Assembly: GCF_001544195.1 (NCBI RefSeq)
Contig: NZ_BCPY01000002.1
Coordinates: 62,001-126,000, forward strand
Origin: Tetragenococcus solitarius NBRC 100494
Lineage (GTDB): Bacteria > Bacillota > Bacilli > Lactobacillales > Enterococcaceae
DNA: 64,000 bases
Direction of reading: 5' to 3'
Below, one piece after another: positions 53,345 to 64,000 of the stretch; within the stretch, counting starts at the first letter, position 1; the number at the start of each line of letters is the position of its first letter. The position numbers and the translations under genes are program-made. The notes beneath the pieces are model-generated. The model was not told the origin of the DNA. It saw only the letters and a program-made list of their open reading frames with translations, and made no database searches.

Positions 53345-56161
53345 TTATAATATTTTTTTTAAGTATTGCCCTGTATAACTATCTGGCTCCGCTGCAATTT
53401 TTTCAGGAGTCCCAGTAGCAATAACAGTTCCGCCATTTTCTCCGCCTTCTGGTCCTAAGTCAATCACATGATCTGCTGACTTTATCACATCTAGATTGTG
53501 CTCAATGACTAATACGGTATTTCCCGCATCTACTAGGCGTTCGAGTACTTGCAATAATCTAAGAATATCATCTGAATGTAAACCTGTTGTAGGCTCATCA
53601 AGGATGTAAAAGTTTTTACCATTAGAATTTTTATGCAACTCACTAGCTAATTTCATTCGTTGAGCTTCACCGCCAGATAAAGTAGTTGCAGGTTGTCCTA
53701 ATTTAACATAACCCAAACCTACGTCTACAATCGTTTGAAGTTTGCGTCGAATCTTAGGAATATTTTGGAAAAAGTCAAAGGCATCATCGACTGTCATATC
53801 CAAAACTTCAGAAATATTTTTTCCTTTATAATGTACTTCCAAAGTTTCTGAATTATAGCGTCTGCCATGACAAACTTCACAAGGCACATAGATGTCTGGT
53901 AGAAAATGCATCTCAATTTTAATAATCCCATCGCCCTTACAAGCTTCACAACGCCCACCTTTGACATTAAAACTAAAACGTCCCTTTTTATAGCCGCGTA
54001 TTTTGGCTTCATTCGTCTGAGCAAATAAATCACGAATGTCATCAAAGACACTCGTATAAGTAGCTGGATTACTACGTGGCGTTCTTCCGATAGGGCTTTG
54101 ATCTATGTCAATAATTTTTTCGATATTCTCATAGCCGGTAATTTTTTTAAACTTCCCTGGTTTTTTTGAACTCCGGTTTATTCGTTGAGCCAAGGCTTTT
54201 TTCAAAATTTCATTAATCAATGTGGATTTGCCTGACCCTGATACGCCAGTGACCGTAATGAATTTCCCTAAAGGAAATTTAACATTAATATTTTTTAAGT
54301 TGTTTTCTTGCGCGCCAGTTAACGTAATATTCTTTTTATTCCCCTTACGCCTTTTTTTAGGAACAGGAATTTCTTTTTTGCCACTAAGGTACTTGCCAGT
54401 TAACGAATGGGGATTTTCGGCTACTTGTTGCGGGGTTCCTGAAGCCACAATTTCTCCACCATAATCACCAGCACCAGGCCCTACATCAATTAGATAATCG
54501 GCCGAACTCATCGTATCTTCATCATGTTCCACTACAATCAAGGTATTTCCTAAATCGCGCATTTTCTTTAGTGAACTCAACAGCCGATCGTTGTCGCGTT
54601 GATGAAGACCAATCGATGGTTCATCTAAAATATAAAGAACTCCAGATAAGTTAGAACCAATTTGTGTAGCTAGTCGAATACGCTGAGCTTCACCGCCAGA
54701 AAGCGTACCAGCAGAACGACTTAATGTCAGATAGTCTAAGCCGACATTTTGTAAAAAGTTTAACCGATCGTCAATTTCTTTAACAATTGGCAGGGCAATC
54801 GTTTGCTCCTGCTCAGATAAAGTGAGCTCTTCGACAAAATCAGCTGCATAATTGATTGCTAAATCGCTGATTTCACCAATATGCTTACCGTTTACTTTAA
54901 CCGAAAGTGCTTGATCATTTAAGCGATAACCATGACATAATTGGCAAGTTAGTTCGGTCATATATAAACGCATTTGGTCACGCGTAAAATCACTGTTTGT
55001 TTCATGATAACGACGTTTAATGTTGGTCATTACTCCTTCAAAAGGCATATCAACATCGCGAACGTTACCAAAGTCATTTTGATAATGAAAATGGAAATGC
55101 TCTCCATTCGATCCATACAAGACAATGTCTTTTTGTTCTTTAGATAAATCTGCAAATGGAGTATCCATATCTATGCCAAACCCCTGGCAGGCTTGCTCTA
55201 GCATTTGCGGATAATATTGGGAACTAATAGGGTTCCAAGGAACAATTGCTCCTTGTCGCAAAGTTTTCGATTGGTCAGGTATAACCAAATCAATATCCAC
55301 TTCTAATTTTATTCCCAAGCCATCACATTCAGGACAAGCGCCAAAAGGAGCATTAAAAGAAAACAAGCGAGGTTCCAATTCTCCTACAGTAAAACCACAA
55401 TATGGGCAAGAATAATGCTCACTAAAAAGCATCTCTTCTCCATCAATGATATCGACTACGGCGTAGCCGTTAGATAAACGCAAAGCTGATTCAAAAGAAT
55501 CAAACAAACGAGAACGAACACCTTCTTTAATAACAATCCTGTCAACGACAATTGCTATATCGTGTTTTTTATTTTTTTCAAGTTCTGGCACTTCTGTTAT
55601 ATCGTAAATTTCACTATCCACGCGTACACGTACATAGCCTTCTTTTTGCACTTGTTCTAATGTTTTCTTATGTTGACCTTTTTTTTGAACAACTACTGGC
55701 GCTAGTAGTTGAATTCTACTTCTTTCTGGTAATTCAAGGACCTGATCGACCATTTGCTCTGGCGATTGACTCGTAATTTCGACATGGTCATTAGGACAAA
55801 TTGGATAACCCACTCGAGCATATAACAAGCGCAAATAATCGTTAATTTCAGTAACAGTTCCAACTGTTGAACGAGGGTTTTTACTAGTTGTTTTTTGATC
55901 AATGGAAATAGCTGGACTTAAACCATCAATGCTATCAACATCTGGCTTATCCATTTGACCTAAAAATTGTCTGGCATAAGAAGACAGACTTTCTACATAG
56001 CGTCGCTGCCCTTCAGCATACAGCGTATCAAAAGCCAAAGAACTTTTCCCAGATCCAGACAAACCAGTGACCACTACCAATTGATCTCTTGGAATGGTCA
56101 CATCTACATTTTTTAAATTATGGGCACGAGCGCCATGTATCACAATTTTATCATTTGACAT
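53345..56161 (-). CDS. uvrA: UvrABC excinuclease subunit A
   Basis: The damage-recognition ATPase of nucleotide excision repair. Two ABC modules: Walker [15 protein letters not shown] near residue 32 and [14 protein letters not shown] near 640; signatures [12 protein letters not shown] near 485 and [12 protein letters not shown] near 825. Zinc sites are seen as [14 protein letters not shown] near 250 with CPECDGLGI, and CEACKGDG ... CEVCHGRRY near 735. AGGGGG-like GGGGG five bases before the ATG at 56161 marks the start (938 aa); the open frame from 56179 includes the site itself. It follows uvrB closely with no terminator, forming uvrBA. Confidence 0.96.
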   Translation of the reverse strand: MSNDKIVIHGARAHNLKNVDVTIPRDQLVVVTGLSGSGKSSLAFDTLYAEGQRRYVESLSSYARQFLGQMDKPDVDSIDGLSPAISIDQKTTSKNPRSTVGTVTEINDYLRLLYARVGYPICPNDHVEITSQSPEQMVDQVLELPERSRIQLLAPVVVQKKGQHKKTLEQVQKEGYVRVRVDSEIYDITEVPELEKNKKHDIAIVVDRIVIKEGVRSRLFDSFESALRLSNGYAVVDIIDGEEMLFSEHYSCPYCGFTVGELEPRLFSFNAPFGACPECDGLGIKLEVDIDLVIPDQSKTLRQGAIVPWNPISSQYYPQMLEQACQGFGIDMDTPFADLSKEQKDIVLYGSNGEHFHFHYQNDFGNVRDVDMPFEGVMTNIKRRYHETNSDFTRDQMRLYMTELTCQLCHGYRLNDQALSVKVNGKHIGEISDLAINYAADFVEELTLSEQEQTIALPIVKEIDDRLNFLQNVGLDYLTLSRSAGTLSGGEAQRIRLATQIGSNLSGVLYILDEPSIGLHQRDNDRLLSSLKKMRDLGNTLIVVEHDEDTMSSADYLIDVGPGAGDYGGEIVASGTPQQVAENPHSLTGKYLSGKKEIPVPKKRRKGNKKNITLTGAQENNLKNINVKFPLGKFITVTGVSGSGKSTLINEILKKALAQRINRSSKKPGKFKKITGYENIEKIIDIDQSPIGRTPRSNPATYTSVFDDIRDLFAQTNEAKIRGYKKGRFSFNVKGGRCEACKGDGIIKIEMHFLPDIYVPCEVCHGRRYNSETLEVHYKGKNISEVLDMTVDDAFDFFQNIPKIRRKLQTIVDVGLGYVKLGQPATTLSGGEAQRMKLASELHKNSNGKNFYILDEPTTGLHSDDILRLLQVLERLVDAGNTVLVIEHNLDVIKSADHVIDLGPEGGENGGTVIATGTPEKIAAEPDSYTGQYLKKIL

Positions 56162-56179
56162 ATTTTTCCCCCGAATCAT

Positions 56180-58162
56180 TTAAGCTTTTAATTCTAAAAT
56201 CGAATCACGTAAAGTTGCTGCTTTTTCAAAATCCAGAGATTTCGCAGCTTCTTTCATTTCTACTTCTAATTTTTCTACCAAATCTTCTTTTTCATCTTGA
56301 CTAAGATTTTCGTAAGATAGTTGCTCCCCATTGTCTTCTTCTACCATAGAAGAAATTGAAATCAAATCACGAACATCTTTTTTAATCGTTTGTGGTACAA
56401 TCCCATGTTCTTCATTGTAAGCTTCTTGGATTTTACGACGCCGAGTCGTTTCATCCATAGCGTTTTGCATGGAATCGGTGATTTTATCTGCATACATCAC
56501 GACTTTGCCATCCGCGTTTCTAGCAGCTCTTCCCATTGTTTGAACAAGAGAACGTTCACTACGTAAAAATCCTTCTTTGTCAGCATCTAGTATAGCAACA
56601 AGAGAAACTTCAGGAACATCTAAACCTTCTCTTAACAAGTTAATTCCAACTAAAACATCAAATTCACCTAAACGTAAGTTCCGAATGATTTCAGTTCTTT
56701 CTAATGTTTTAATATCACTATGCAGATACTTCACTTTTATACCTAACTCTCGGAAGTAGTCCGTTAGATCTTCTGCCATTTTTTTCGTCAATGTTGTCAC
56801 AAAAACCCGTTCATCGTTTTCTACCCGTTGATTGATTTCACCTACAAGGTCATCAATTTGTCCCATAATTGGCCGCACTTCAATAAGTGGATCTAAAAGT
56901 CCTGTTGGACGAATAATTTGTTCAACTACCGTGTTTGTTTGTTCATTTTCATAAGGACCAGGAGTTGCTGAGACATAAATAATTTGGTTTACATGATTTT
57001 CAAATTCTTCTAACTTCAACGGTCGGTTATCTAAAGCAGAAGGTAGACGAAATCCATAATCCACCAACATTTGTTTTCTAGCACGGTCTCCATTATACAT
57101 TCCTCGAATTTGCGGCATGGTGACATGCGATTCATCTACGACAATCAAGTAGTCTTCTGGGAAAAAGTCAAGCAGTGTATAAGGCGGTTCCCCTTCTTTT
57201 CTGCCGTCCATGTGTCTAGAGTAGTTTTCAATTCCAGAAGTATAACCCATTTCCCGCAACATCTCAATATCATAATTAGTTCGTTGTTCTAAGCGCTGTG
57301 CTTCTAACAGTTTGTTATTTTCTTTTAAGACAGTCAAGCGATCCTCTAACTCATCCTTGATCGAAGTAATAGCCGTTTCCAGATGATCTTCATCGGTCAC
57401 AAAGTGAGTCGCTGGAAAAATAGAAACATGCTCAGTCTCGCTTACGATTTCGCCCGTTAATGCATCAACTTCTCGAATACGATCAATTTCGTCCCCGAAA
57501 AACTCAACTCGCAAGGCTCGTTCAGCACGCGATACTGGAAAGATTTCAACCACGTCGCCTCTTACCCGAAAACGTCCCCGCTGGAAATCAATGTCGTTAC
57601 GTTCAAACTGAATATCTACTAATGAACGTAATAGTTCATCACGAGAAATTTCCATTCCTTGGCGTAAAGAAACAACTTGTTTTTGGTATTCCATAGGTGA
57701 ACCCAAACCAAAGATACTTGACACAGAAGCAACCACAATCACGTCATTACGTTCTAATAACGAACTAGTGGCTGAGTGTCGCAACTTATCTATTTCATCA
57801 TTAATGCTAGAATCTTTCTCAATATAAGTATCACTTGAAGGAACATAAGCTTCTGGTTGATAATAGTCGTAATAACTCACAAAATATTCAACCGCATTAT
57901 TAGGAAAAAATTCTTTAAATTCGCCATACAACTGACCGGCTAATGTTTTATTGTGAGCAATTATTAACGTTGGTTTATTTACATTTTGAATGACATTTGA
58001 AATCGTATATGTTTTACCTGTCCCAGTAGCACCTAAAAGAATTTGAGCTTTTTTATGATTTAACACCCCATCAGTCAACTCTTCAATTGCTTCAGGCTGG
58101 TCGCCTGATGGCTGATAATTTGAAACAAGTTCAAATTGATGTGATACTTCTTTTTCAATCAT
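56180..58162 (-). CDS. uvrB: UvrABC excinuclease subunit B
   Basis: The helicase-like subunit that verifies damage and recruits UvrC. Walker [17 protein letters not shown] near residue 42, the DNA-clamping beta-hairpin region [16 protein letters not shown] near 93, [13 protein letters not shown] near 340, YVSATPG near 405, the motif VI region [14 protein letters not shown] near 541, and a C-terminal UVR motif ([28 protein letters not shown], residues about 620-655) that binds UvrC. Length 660 is typical. AAGGAAG precedes the ATG. A LexA-type box about 75 bases upstream suggests SOS control of uvrBA. Confidence 0.96.
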   Translation of the reverse strand: MIEKEVSHQFELVSNYQPSGDQPEAIEELTDGVLNHKKAQILLGATGTGKTYTISNVIQNVNKPTLIIAHNKTLAGQLYGEFKEFFPNNAVEYFVSYYDYYQPEAYVPSSDTYIEKDSSINDEIDKLRHSATSSLLERNDVIVVASVSSIFGLGSPMEYQKQVVSLRQGMEISRDELLRSLVDIQFERNDIDFQRGRFRVRGDVVEIFPVSRAERALRVEFFGDEIDRIREVDALTGEIVSETEHVSIFPATHFVTDEDHLETAITSIKDELEDRLTVLKENNKLLEAQRLEQRTNYDIEMLREMGYTSGIENYSRHMDGRKEGEPPYTLLDFFPEDYLIVVDESHVTMPQIRGMYNGDRARKQMLVDYGFRLPSALDNRPLKLEEFENHVNQIIYVSATPGPYENEQTNTVVEQIIRPTGLLDPLIEVRPIMGQIDDLVGEINQRVENDERVFVTTLTKKMAEDLTDYFRELGIKVKYLHSDIKTLERTEIIRNLRLGEFDVLVGINLLREGLDVPEVSLVAILDADKEGFLRSERSLVQTMGRAARNADGKVVMYADKITDSMQNAMDETTRRRKIQEAYNEEHGIVPQTIKKDVRDLISISSMVEEDNGEQLSYENLSQDEKEDLVEKLEVEMKEAAKSLDFEKAATLRDSILELKA

Positions 58163-58235
58163 AAATGTCTTCCTTCTTTCTGGATAAATCTATCCTGTAT
58201 GCAATGATTGCTTTTGCTATACTATTCTAACATAC

Positions 58236-58249
58236 CGAACGTACTTTCG
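58236..58249. promoter_or_regulatory. LexA (SOS) box upstream of uvrB
   Basis: On the minus strand CGAAAGTACGTTCG fits CGAAC-N4-GTTCG with one mismatch. It lies directly upstream of an extended -10 TGTTAGAAT (about 58222-58230) that is the likely uvrB promoter, so bound LexA would cover the -35 region. Confidence 0.65.
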
Positions 58250-58479
58250 CCATTTTTTTACTCACTTCTAAATTTTCTTTTATATGTAAGATTATTTTAC
58301 ATAAATTGTTATATTTTTGTGTTATTTTGTACTTTTTCTTCATATTTTCTTGCTTTGTTTGAAAAGTTTGATATATAATTTTCTTTATTAAGACAATATA
58401 TGGAAAGATATTCAACTTCCTGCCAGCAAAAAATTTAAATTTTATTTCCCTCGATTGTCTATAAAGGAGGAGATTTTAA
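58250..58479 (+). promoter_or_regulatory. Upstream region and promoter of glnPQ
   Basis: Gene-free and very A/T rich. TTGCTT (58350-58355) and TATAAT (58374-58379) with an 18-base spacer form a plausible glnP promoter, giving a leader of about 90 bases. AAAGGAGGAG stands seven bases before the glnP ATG. A minus-strand open frame of 62 codons crosses this region but lacks a ribosome site. Confidence 0.5.
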
Positions 58480-60645
58480 ATGAAAAAAAGAACGATGTTT
58501 GTTTCATTTCTTGCTTTTTTAATGGCTTTTTTCTTTTTTACTAGCAAAACAGCCGCTGCTGAAGAAAAAACTTATGAAATCGGAACTGACGTAACGTTTG
58601 CCCCATTTGAATTTCAAAATGACGAGAATAAATATGAGGGTATTGATATTGATTTGTTAAATGCTATCGCTAAAGATCAAGGTTTTAAAGTGAAATTGCG
58701 GCCTTTAGGTTTTGATAGCTCAGTCCAAGGGGTACAATCCAACCAACTTGATGGAATGATTGCAGGAATGTCAATCACTGATGAACGAAAGAAAAGTTTT
58801 GATTTTTCTGATCCTTATTTTGATAGTGGTATTCAAATGGCAGTCGCTAAAGGAAATGATGAGATAAAATCTTACAAAGATCTAAATGGAAAAACGGTGG
58901 GTGCTAAAGTTGGAACGGAAAGTGCCGATTTTTTGGAAGACAATAAAGACAAATACCATTTTGATGTCAAAAATTATGACGATGCTACAGGATTATATGG
59001 AGCAGTAAAAAATGATACTGTCGAAGCGATTTTTGATGATTATCCTGTCCTTGGCTATGCCATCAAACAAGGTGAAAATTTATCTCTAGTTGGTGAACCA
59101 GAACAAGGAAATCCCTATGGTTTTGCAGTCAAAAAAGGTGAAAATAAAGAGCTTTTAGAAAAATTCAATGCTGGCTTGAAAAAACTAAAAGATTCTGGAG
59201 AATATGATAAAATTGTTAACAACTATGTAGAGGCTAATGATGATAGTAATGAAACGGGCGAAATGAAAAAAGTAGAGCCTAAAAAAGATGAATACGTTAT
59301 TGCGAGTGATTCAGCTTTTGCTCCATTTGAATTTCAAAATAACGAAAATAAATATGTGGGAATTGACGTAGATTTAATGAAACGTGCAGCAGAAATGCAA
59401 GGCTTTAACGTAACATTTAATCACATCGGTTTTTCAGGTGCAGTTCAGGCTGTCGAAGGAGACCAAGCTGACGGAATGATCGCCGGTATGTCTATTACCG
59501 ACGAGCGAAAAGAAAGTTTTGATTTCTCTGACCCTTACTTTGAAAGTGGTATTCAAATCGCCGTAAAAGAAGGAAATAAAGACGATGTCACTTCTTATGA
59601 CGACCTCGACGGAAAAACAGTAGGTGCCAAAGTTGGTACGGAAAGCGCTGATTTCTTAGACGAAAATAAAGATAAGTATGGTTTTAAAGTGAAGTTATAC
59701 GATGATGCCGACCAATTATATGAAGCTGTTCGCGTGGATGCAATTGATGCCTTAATGGATGACTATCCAGTGATTGGCTATTCCATGGCTCAAGGACAAG
59801 CGCTTGAAACGCCAATTGAGCGTGAGTCAGGCGGAGAATATGGTTTTGCGGTTAAAAGGGGACAAAACCCAGAACTGTTAGAAATGTTTAACGAAGCACT
59901 AAAAGAAATGAAGCGTACAGGAGAATATGACCAAATCATTTCAACTTACATCGATGACAGTGGTAGCTCCACAGCGAACAAATCCGCTACAGATGAGTCA
60001 TCTTTTGTCGGGCTAATTAAAAATAATTATAAAGTATTATTAAATGGTTTATGGAAAACGATGGCCTTAGCCTTACTTTCTTTTGCCTTAGCATTAATTG
60101 TAGGAGTTATTATTGGACTATTTAGTGTGGCTCCTATCAAAATCTTACGTACGGTTGCTTCAATTTACGTAGATGTGATCCGTGGCATCCCTATGATGGT
60201 ACTAGCTTTCTTCATTTTCTTCGGTCTATCTGATGCAATTGGTGTGACAATTCCTGACTTTACAGCAGGTGTCATCACACTGACTTTAAATGCCAGTGCC
60301 TATATCGCAGAAATTGTCAGAGGCGGAATTAACGCAGTCCCTAGCGGACAAATGGAAGCTTCAAGAAGTTTAGGTCTTACCTACAACCGTACGATGCAAA
60401 AAATTATTTTGCCACAAGCCGTAAAAATAATGATTCCATCGTTTGTAAACCAGTTTGTCATTTCTTTAAAAGATACGACCATTATATCTGTTATCGGCGT
60501 AGTAGAATTATTGCAAACGGGAAAAATCATTGTTGCGCGTACTATGCAAAGTACCTATGTATATTTGATAATTGCGATTATGTATTTGATTGTAATTACC
60601 GCTTTAACCAAATTAGCAAAAGTGCTGGAAAAGAAGGTGAAATAA
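58480..60645 (+). CDS. glnP: Glutamine/glutamate ABC transporter GlnP: two binding domains fused to permease
   Basis: A 721-residue fusion like Lactococcus GlnP. A signal peptide ([18 protein letters not shown]) is followed by two tandem substrate-binding domains: SBD1 at about 30-250 ([50 protein letters not shown]) and SBD2 at about 270-490 with nearly the same blocks ([42 protein letters not shown]). The permease domain covers about 505-721, with [20 protein letters not shown] and the ATPase loop [20 protein letters not shown]. Two such chains make four binding domains per transporter. Glutamine or glutamate (and asparagine) is the family's substrate set. glnQ follows one base later. Confidence 0.93.
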   Translation: MKKRTMFVSFLAFLMAFFFFTSKTAAAEEKTYEIGTDVTFAPFEFQNDENKYEGIDIDLLNAIAKDQGFKVKLRPLGFDSSVQGVQSNQLDGMIAGMSITDERKKSFDFSDPYFDSGIQMAVAKGNDEIKSYKDLNGKTVGAKVGTESADFLEDNKDKYHFDVKNYDDATGLYGAVKNDTVEAIFDDYPVLGYAIKQGENLSLVGEPEQGNPYGFAVKKGENKELLEKFNAGLKKLKDSGEYDKIVNNYVEANDDSNETGEMKKVEPKKDEYVIASDSAFAPFEFQNNENKYVGIDVDLMKRAAEMQGFNVTFNHIGFSGAVQAVEGDQADGMIAGMSITDERKESFDFSDPYFESGIQIAVKEGNKDDVTSYDDLDGKTVGAKVGTESADFLDENKDKYGFKVKLYDDADQLYEAVRVDAIDALMDDYPVIGYSMAQGQALETPIERESGGEYGFAVKRGQNPELLEMFNEALKEMKRTGEYDQIISTYIDDSGSSTANKSATDESSFVGLIKNNYKVLLNGLWKTMALALLSFALALIVGVIIGLFSVAPIKILRTVASIYVDVIRGIPMMVLAFFIFFGLSDAIGVTIPDFTAGVITLTLNASAYIAEIVRGGINAVPSGQMEASRSLGLTYNRTMQKIILPQAVKIMIPSFVNQFVISLKDTTIISVIGVVELLQTGKIIVARTMQSTYVYLIIAIMYLIVITALTKLAKVLEKKVK

Positions 60646-60646
60646 A

Positions 60647-61384
60647 ATGAATGAAAAAATTTCAGTCGAAAATTTGGTCAAAAAATTTGGCGACAATACT
60701 GTACTAAATGATATCACCACTTCTATTAAAGAGGGAGAAGTCGTTTGTATTATTGGTCCTTCCGGTTCAGGAAAATCAACTTTTTTACGTTGTTTAAATC
60801 GTTTGGAAGAAGCCACCAGTGGACAAATCATCATTGATGGAGAGCATCTAACTGATAAGAAAACCAATATTAACCAAATACGCCAACATATAGGAATGGT
60901 TTTTCAACATTTTAACTTATTCCCTCACCTTTCTGTTTTAGAAAATATCATGCTTGCTCCATTAGACGTAAAAGGAGAAAACAAGCAAGAAGTCGAAAAG
61001 CGGGCTGATGAACTATTAGAAACAGTTGGCTTATCAGATAAAAGAGAAGTGTATCCGGAAAGTCTTTCTGGTGGACAAAAACAACGGGTTGCCATCGCCC
61101 GTGCATTAGCAATGAATCCAGATATTATGTTATTTGACGAACCTACCTCAGCTTTAGACCCTGAAATGGTTGGTGACGTCTTGAACGTTATGAAAAAATT
61201 GGCCCACCAAGGAATGACCATGGTGATCGTTACTCATGAAATGGGCTTTGCTAAAGAAGTAGCTAATCGTATTATGTTTATCGATGACGGCTATTTTTTA
61301 GAAGATGGCAAACCAGATGAAGTTTTCAATCATCCTAAAAACGAGCGTACAAAAGCATTTTTAGAAAAGGTGCTGAATATCTGA
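60647..61384 (+). CDS. glnQ: Glutamine ABC transporter ATPase GlnQ
   Basis: A 245-residue ATPase that drives GlnP. Walker [14 protein letters not shown] near residue 38, Q-loop [12 protein letters not shown], signature LSGGQKQR near 137, Walker [18 protein letters not shown] near 158 and the switch His in VTHEMGF. Its ATG follows the glnP stop by one base, with AAGGTG inside the end of glnP. No other subunit is needed because GlnP carries both the binding and membrane parts. Confidence 0.95.
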   Translation: MNEKISVENLVKKFGDNTVLNDITTSIKEGEVVCIIGPSGSGKSTFLRCLNRLEEATSGQIIIDGEHLTDKKTNINQIRQHIGMVFQHFNLFPHLSVLENIMLAPLDVKGENKQEVEKRADELLETVGLSDKREVYPESLSGGQKQRVAIARALAMNPDIMLFDEPTSALDPEMVGDVLNVMKKLAHQGMTMVIVTHEMGFAKEVANRIMFIDDGYFLEDGKPDEVFNHPKNERTKAFLEKVLNI

Positions 61385-61391
61385 CCCAAAC

Positions 61392-61424
61392 AAAAAAGAG
61401 TTCTCTCTTCGAGAACTCTTTTTT
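61392..61424. terminator. Bidirectional terminator between glnQ and dnaJ
   Basis: AAAAAAGAGTTCTC (61392-61405) and GAGAACTCTTTTTT (61411-61424) form a perfect 14-base stem with a five-base loop. Confidence 0.88.
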
Positions 61425-61458
61425 GTTACTTATTTTCAGAAAATGTCTTTCGTTTTTC

Positions 61459-62613
61459 TTATTTTTTTCCAAAAGCATCTTTCATCTTATCAAAAAAGCC
61501 TTCTAATTGTTGTTCTTCAGTACTTTGACCAGTTAATTCAGCAAAATTTCGTAGTGCCTCTTTTTGCTCTTCATTTAAGTTCTTCGGTGTAATTATCTTC
61601 ACTGTTACTTGTTGGTCTCCAGTGCTGTTTCCTCTTAAACGAGGTGCTCCTTTGCCTTTCAAACGGAATTTCGTATTAGTTTGCGTACCTGCCGGAATCT
61701 TCAATTTAACGTCTCCATGAACAGTAGGTACATCAACTTCATCACCTAAAGCCGCTTGTACAAAGTTAATTGGCAATTCATAATAGATCTCAGAACCATC
61801 GCGATCAAAAATGTCACTTTCTGCCACATAAAAGACAACGTACAAGTCTCCATAAGGTCCACCGTTTGTCCCGGCTTCTCCTTGATTAGCTAACCTCATT
61901 TGTTGTCCGTCTTCTACACCTGCTGGAACAGAAACATTTACGCTATGTGTTTTCTTTTCATGTCCTGTACCATGACAAGTTTCGCAAACTTCTTTAATTT
62001 CTTTCCCTGTTCCATGACAAACGTCACAAGTTTGACGAGTCATTACACGGCCAAGTGGGGTTTGACGTTCAACATTGATAGTACCAGAGCCTTTACATTT
62101 ATGACAAGTTTCAGGCTGAGTACCTGGTTTTGCACCGTTGCCGCCACATGTATGACAAACTTCATTTCGTTTATAGGTAATTTCTGTTTCTTTACCGAAG
62201 ATTGCTTCTTCAAAAGTTAAATGAATTGAATACTGCAAATCGTCCCCTTGACGCGGAGCATTTGGATCTGCGGATCGGCCCCCACCAAAGAAAGATTCAA
62301 AAATGTCTTCAAAGCCACCGAAGCCACCAGCATCTGAGAATCCGCCGAAGCCGCCAAATCCACCAGCACCACCACCGCCGTAATTGGCGTCTGTGCCTGC
62401 ATGTCCATATTGATCATAAGCTGCCCGTTTCTGTGGGTCGCTTAAAACTTCATAAGCCTCTGAGATTTCTTTAAATTTCTCTTCTGCATCAGGCTCTTGG
62501 TTGATGTCTGGATGATATTTTTTGGAAAGCTTACGATATGCCTTTTTGATTTCGTCATCTGAAGCCCCTTTTTCTACGCCTAGGACTTCATAATAATCAC
62601 GTTTTGTTGCCAT
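61459..62613 (-). CDS. dnaJ: Chaperone DnaJ
   Basis: The J-domain co-chaperone that delivers substrates to DnaK and stimulates its ATPase. The J domain (residues 1-70) has YHPDINQ with the HPD triad near 33; a Gly/Phe-rich region with many GGFGGF units spans about 75-120; the zinc domain has four CxxCxGxG repeats ([32 protein letters not shown]) at about 147-210; the C-terminal substrate-binding domains follow. 384 residues, normal. GGAGGG precedes the ATG. It lies downstream of dnaK but behind a terminator-like hairpin. Confidence 0.96.
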   Translation of the reverse strand: MATKRDYYEVLGVEKGASDDEIKKAYRKLSKKYHPDINQEPDAEEKFKEISEAYEVLSDPQKRAAYDQYGHAGTDANYGGGGAGGFGGFGGFSDAGGFGGFEDIFESFFGGGRSADPNAPRQGDDLQYSIHLTFEEAIFGKETEITYKRNEVCHTCGGNGAKPGTQPETCHKCKGSGTINVERQTPLGRVMTRQTCDVCHGTGKEIKEVCETCHGTGHEKKTHSVNVSVPAGVEDGQQMRLANQGEAGTNGGPYGDLYVVFYVAESDIFDRDGSEIYYELPINFVQAALGDEVDVPTVHGDVKLKIPAGTQTNTKFRLKGKGAPRLRGNSTGDQQVTVKIITPKNLNEEQKEALRNFAELTGQSTEEQQLEGFFDKMKDAFGKK

Positions 62614-62742
62614 TGGCTTCCCTCCATCTAATACTTTAACAGTCTTTCGTATTTTATCATAAATTATGCAGAAGAAACATTAGTTTATTAAAATACTTAA
62701 TAAAAAAGACTATTTTCTACTCTAGTAGACAACATTTCAAAA

Positions 62743-62775
62743 GAAAAAGCCAAAGCAGATGACTTTGGCTTTTTC
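62743..62775 (-). terminator. Terminator or attenuator between dnaK and dnaJ
   Basis: GAAAAAGCCAAAG (62743-62755) pairs with CTTTGGCTTTTTC (62763-62775). It begins 14 bases past the dnaK stop, so dnaJ is either partly read through or has its own promoter in the 130 bases that follow. Confidence 0.8.
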
Positions 62776-62788
62776 ACAACGAACGAAA

Positions 62789-64000
62789 TTATTTATCGTC
62801 ATCGTCTACTTCTTCAAAATCTGCATCCACTACATCATCATCGTTAGAAGTATTAGAAGCATCATCTGAACCTTGTTGTCCTTGTTGTTCTTGTGCTGCT
62901 TGTTCGTACATCTTAACGCTCAAGTTTTGTACGATTTCATTTAATGCATCACGTTTTGCTTTCATATCTTCGATGTCATCTGCTTCAACAGCAGCTTTCA
63001 ATTCATCACGTGCGTTTTCTGCTTTTTTAACTTCTTCTTCGTCCACTTTTCCGTCAAGTTCGCTCAATGTTTTATCTACTGTAAATAGCAATGAGTCTAC
63101 TTCATTACGCAAGTCAACTTCTTCTTTACGTTTTTCGTCTGCTTCAGCGTTTGCTTCAGCATCCTTAACCATTTTATCAATTTCTTCATCTGATAAACCT
63201 GAAGATGATTGAATAGTGATTTTTTGTTCTTTTTGTGTACCTAAGTCTTTAGCAGAAACATTTACAATACCGTTTTTATCAATATCAAATGTAACTTCAA
63301 TTTGAGGTACACCACGTGGAGCAGCTGGAATATCCGTCAATTGGAAACGTCCTAAAGTCTTATTATCAGCTGCCATTGGGCGTTCACCTTGAAGTACATG
63401 AATATCAACAGCCGGTTGGTTATCAGCAGCCGTAGAGAATACTTGTGACTTGCTTGTTGGAATTGTCGTATTACGATCAATTAACTTCGTAAATACACCA
63501 CCCATAGTTTCAATTCCAAGGGATAGAGGAGTTACGTCAAGCAAGACAACATCTTTCACGTCTCCACTAATAACACCAGCTTGAATAGCAGCACCCATTG
63601 CAACTACTTCATCTGGGTTAACTGATTTATTTGGTTCTTTCCCTGTTTCTTTACGTACAGCTTCAACAACAGCCGGAATACGAGTAGAACCACCCACTAA
63701 GATGACTTGATCAATATCAGATTGAGACAATCCAGCATCTTTCAAAGCTTGGCGTACAGGTTCTTTAGTACGATCAACTAAGCTAGTAGTTAACTCGTCA
63801 AATTTGGCACGAGTCAAGTTCATTTCTAAATGAAGCGGTCCATCTTCACCTGCTGTAATAAATGGTAAGCTAATTTGTGTACTTGAAACACCAGATAAAT
63901 CTTTCTTAGCCTTTTCAGCAGCATCTCTTAAACGTTGTAAAGCCATTTTATCTTTACTTAAGTCTATGCCGTTTTCTTTTTTAAATTCACTAACCATATA
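62789..64000 (-). CDS. dnaK: Chaperone DnaK (5' part outside window)
   Basis: The Hsp70 chaperone. About 404 C-terminal residues are visible; roughly the first 200 lie beyond the window edge, and the frame is open to base 64000 (reading Tyr-Met-Val-Ser). Seen: the end of the ATPase domain with [17 protein letters not shown] and [15 protein letters not shown], the interdomain linker [15 protein letters not shown], the substrate-binding beta domain with [18 protein letters not shown] and [13 protein letters not shown], the helical lid, and the acidic end [17 protein letters not shown]. Upstream partners hrcA and grpE would be expected outside the window. Confidence 0.96.
   Translation of the reverse strand, partial: YMVSEFKKENGIDLSKDKMALQRLRDAAEKAKKDLSGVSSTQISLPFITAGEDGPLHLEMNLTRAKFDELTTSLVDRTKEPVRQALKDAGLSQSDIDQVILVGGSTRIPAVVEAVRKETGKEPNKSVNPDEVVAMGAAIQAGVISGDVKDVVLLDVTPLSLGIETMGGVFTKLIDRNTTIPTSKSQVFSTAADNQPAVDIHVLQGERPMAADNKTLGRFQLTDIPAAPRGVPQIEVTFDIDKNGIVNVSAKDLGTQKEQKITIQSSSGLSDEEIDKMVKDAEANAEADEKRKEEVDLRNEVDSLLFTVDKTLSELDGKVDEEEVKKAENARDELKAAVEADDIEDMKAKRDALNEIVQNLSVKMYEQAAQEQQGQQGSDDASNTSNDDDVVDADFEEVDDDDK

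Noticed and set aside
54200-54260. Degenerate second ABC gene inside uvrA
   Set aside because: UvrA normally contains two ABC modules; both signatures belong to one intact protein.
58227-58415. Minus-strand open frame of 62 codons upstream of uvrB
   Set aside because: No ribosome site, very A/T rich, overlaps the LexA box, the uvrB -35 region and the glnP promoter; no known domain.
62202-62474. Plus-strand frame of 90 codons opposite dnaJ
   Set aside because: Shadow of the Gly/Phe-rich region of dnaJ; His/Arg-rich translation with no start signal.

Overview
The window reads as chromosome of a low-GC Gram-positive coccus of the order Lactobacillales, most likely family Enterococcaceae (Enterococcus, Tetragenococcus or a close relative). 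The basis is gene order and protein style: rnpB next to gpsB-ypsA-recU-ponA, a LexA gene with a Bacillus-type SOS box, a rexAB-type addBA pair, cdaA-cdaR-glmM, rapZ-glmR-whiA, a GlnP with two binding domains fused to the permease, a fabN-like/fabI pair under FabT-like boxes, and a fused RNase PH/RdgB protein. The genus is an inference; no rRNA or tRNA gene is visible. I see no insertion sequence, prophage, CRISPR array or clear horizontally acquired block; the content is nearly all core genome.

Layout: 1-7.1 kb holds the end of an RlmL-like methyltransferase, RNase P RNA, gpsB, ypsA (all minus), recU-ponA (plus), then dnaD and perR (minus). 7.4-12 kb holds a LysM glucosaminidase, transketolase, ynzC and the divergent lexA, followed by a 64-codon membrane protein gene whose promoter carries two LexA-box-like sequences. 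12-20.8 kb (minus) holds apt, recJ, lapA-like, an SDR, rnz, obg, an alpha/beta hydrolase and mupG. 21-25 kb holds a cyclophilin lipoprotein, the divergent fabN-like/fabI pair, mscS and a cbpB-like CBS protein. 25-31 kb (minus) holds yfcE, rph-rdgB, murI and a four-gene amino-acid ABC transporter; trpS follows on plus. 32-36 kb holds pheST behind a T-box leader, then hxlR. 36-43.5 kb holds addA/addB. 43.7-45.6 kb holds a nitroreductase and two membrane proteins. 45.7-49.2 kb holds glmM, cdaR and cdaA. 49.4-53 kb holds a DsbA-like protein and whiA, glmR and rapZ. 53.3-58.2 kb holds uvrA and uvrB. 58.5-61.4 kb holds glnP-glnQ. 61.4-64 kb holds dnaJ and the 3' two thirds of dnaK.

Several genes fit into shared circuits. 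DNA repair: LexA with its own box, uvrBA with a box, recU, recJ and addAB. Cell envelope: ponA, gpsB, murI, glmM, glmR, mupG and the glucosaminidase. Cyclic di-AMP: the cyclase CdaA, its regulator CdaR, GlmM, the c-di-AMP-binding-type CBS protein CbpB and GlmR lie in one 28-kb stretch, with an MscS channel next to CbpB. Nucleotide and stress housekeeping: apt, rph-rdgB, dnaK-dnaJ and perR.

TTG and GTG starts are frequent (perR, tkt, lexA, recJ, cbpB and addB with TTG; apt, trpS and the DUF308 gene with GTG). Many starts given here were chosen by ribosome-binding-site spacing and differ from the longest open frame. I found no convincing undescribed multi-gene system. The best leads are the candidate SOS-induced small membrane protein after lexA, the AddB/RexB lacking its iron-sulfur cysteines, the FabT-like box pair, and several unexplained palindromes.
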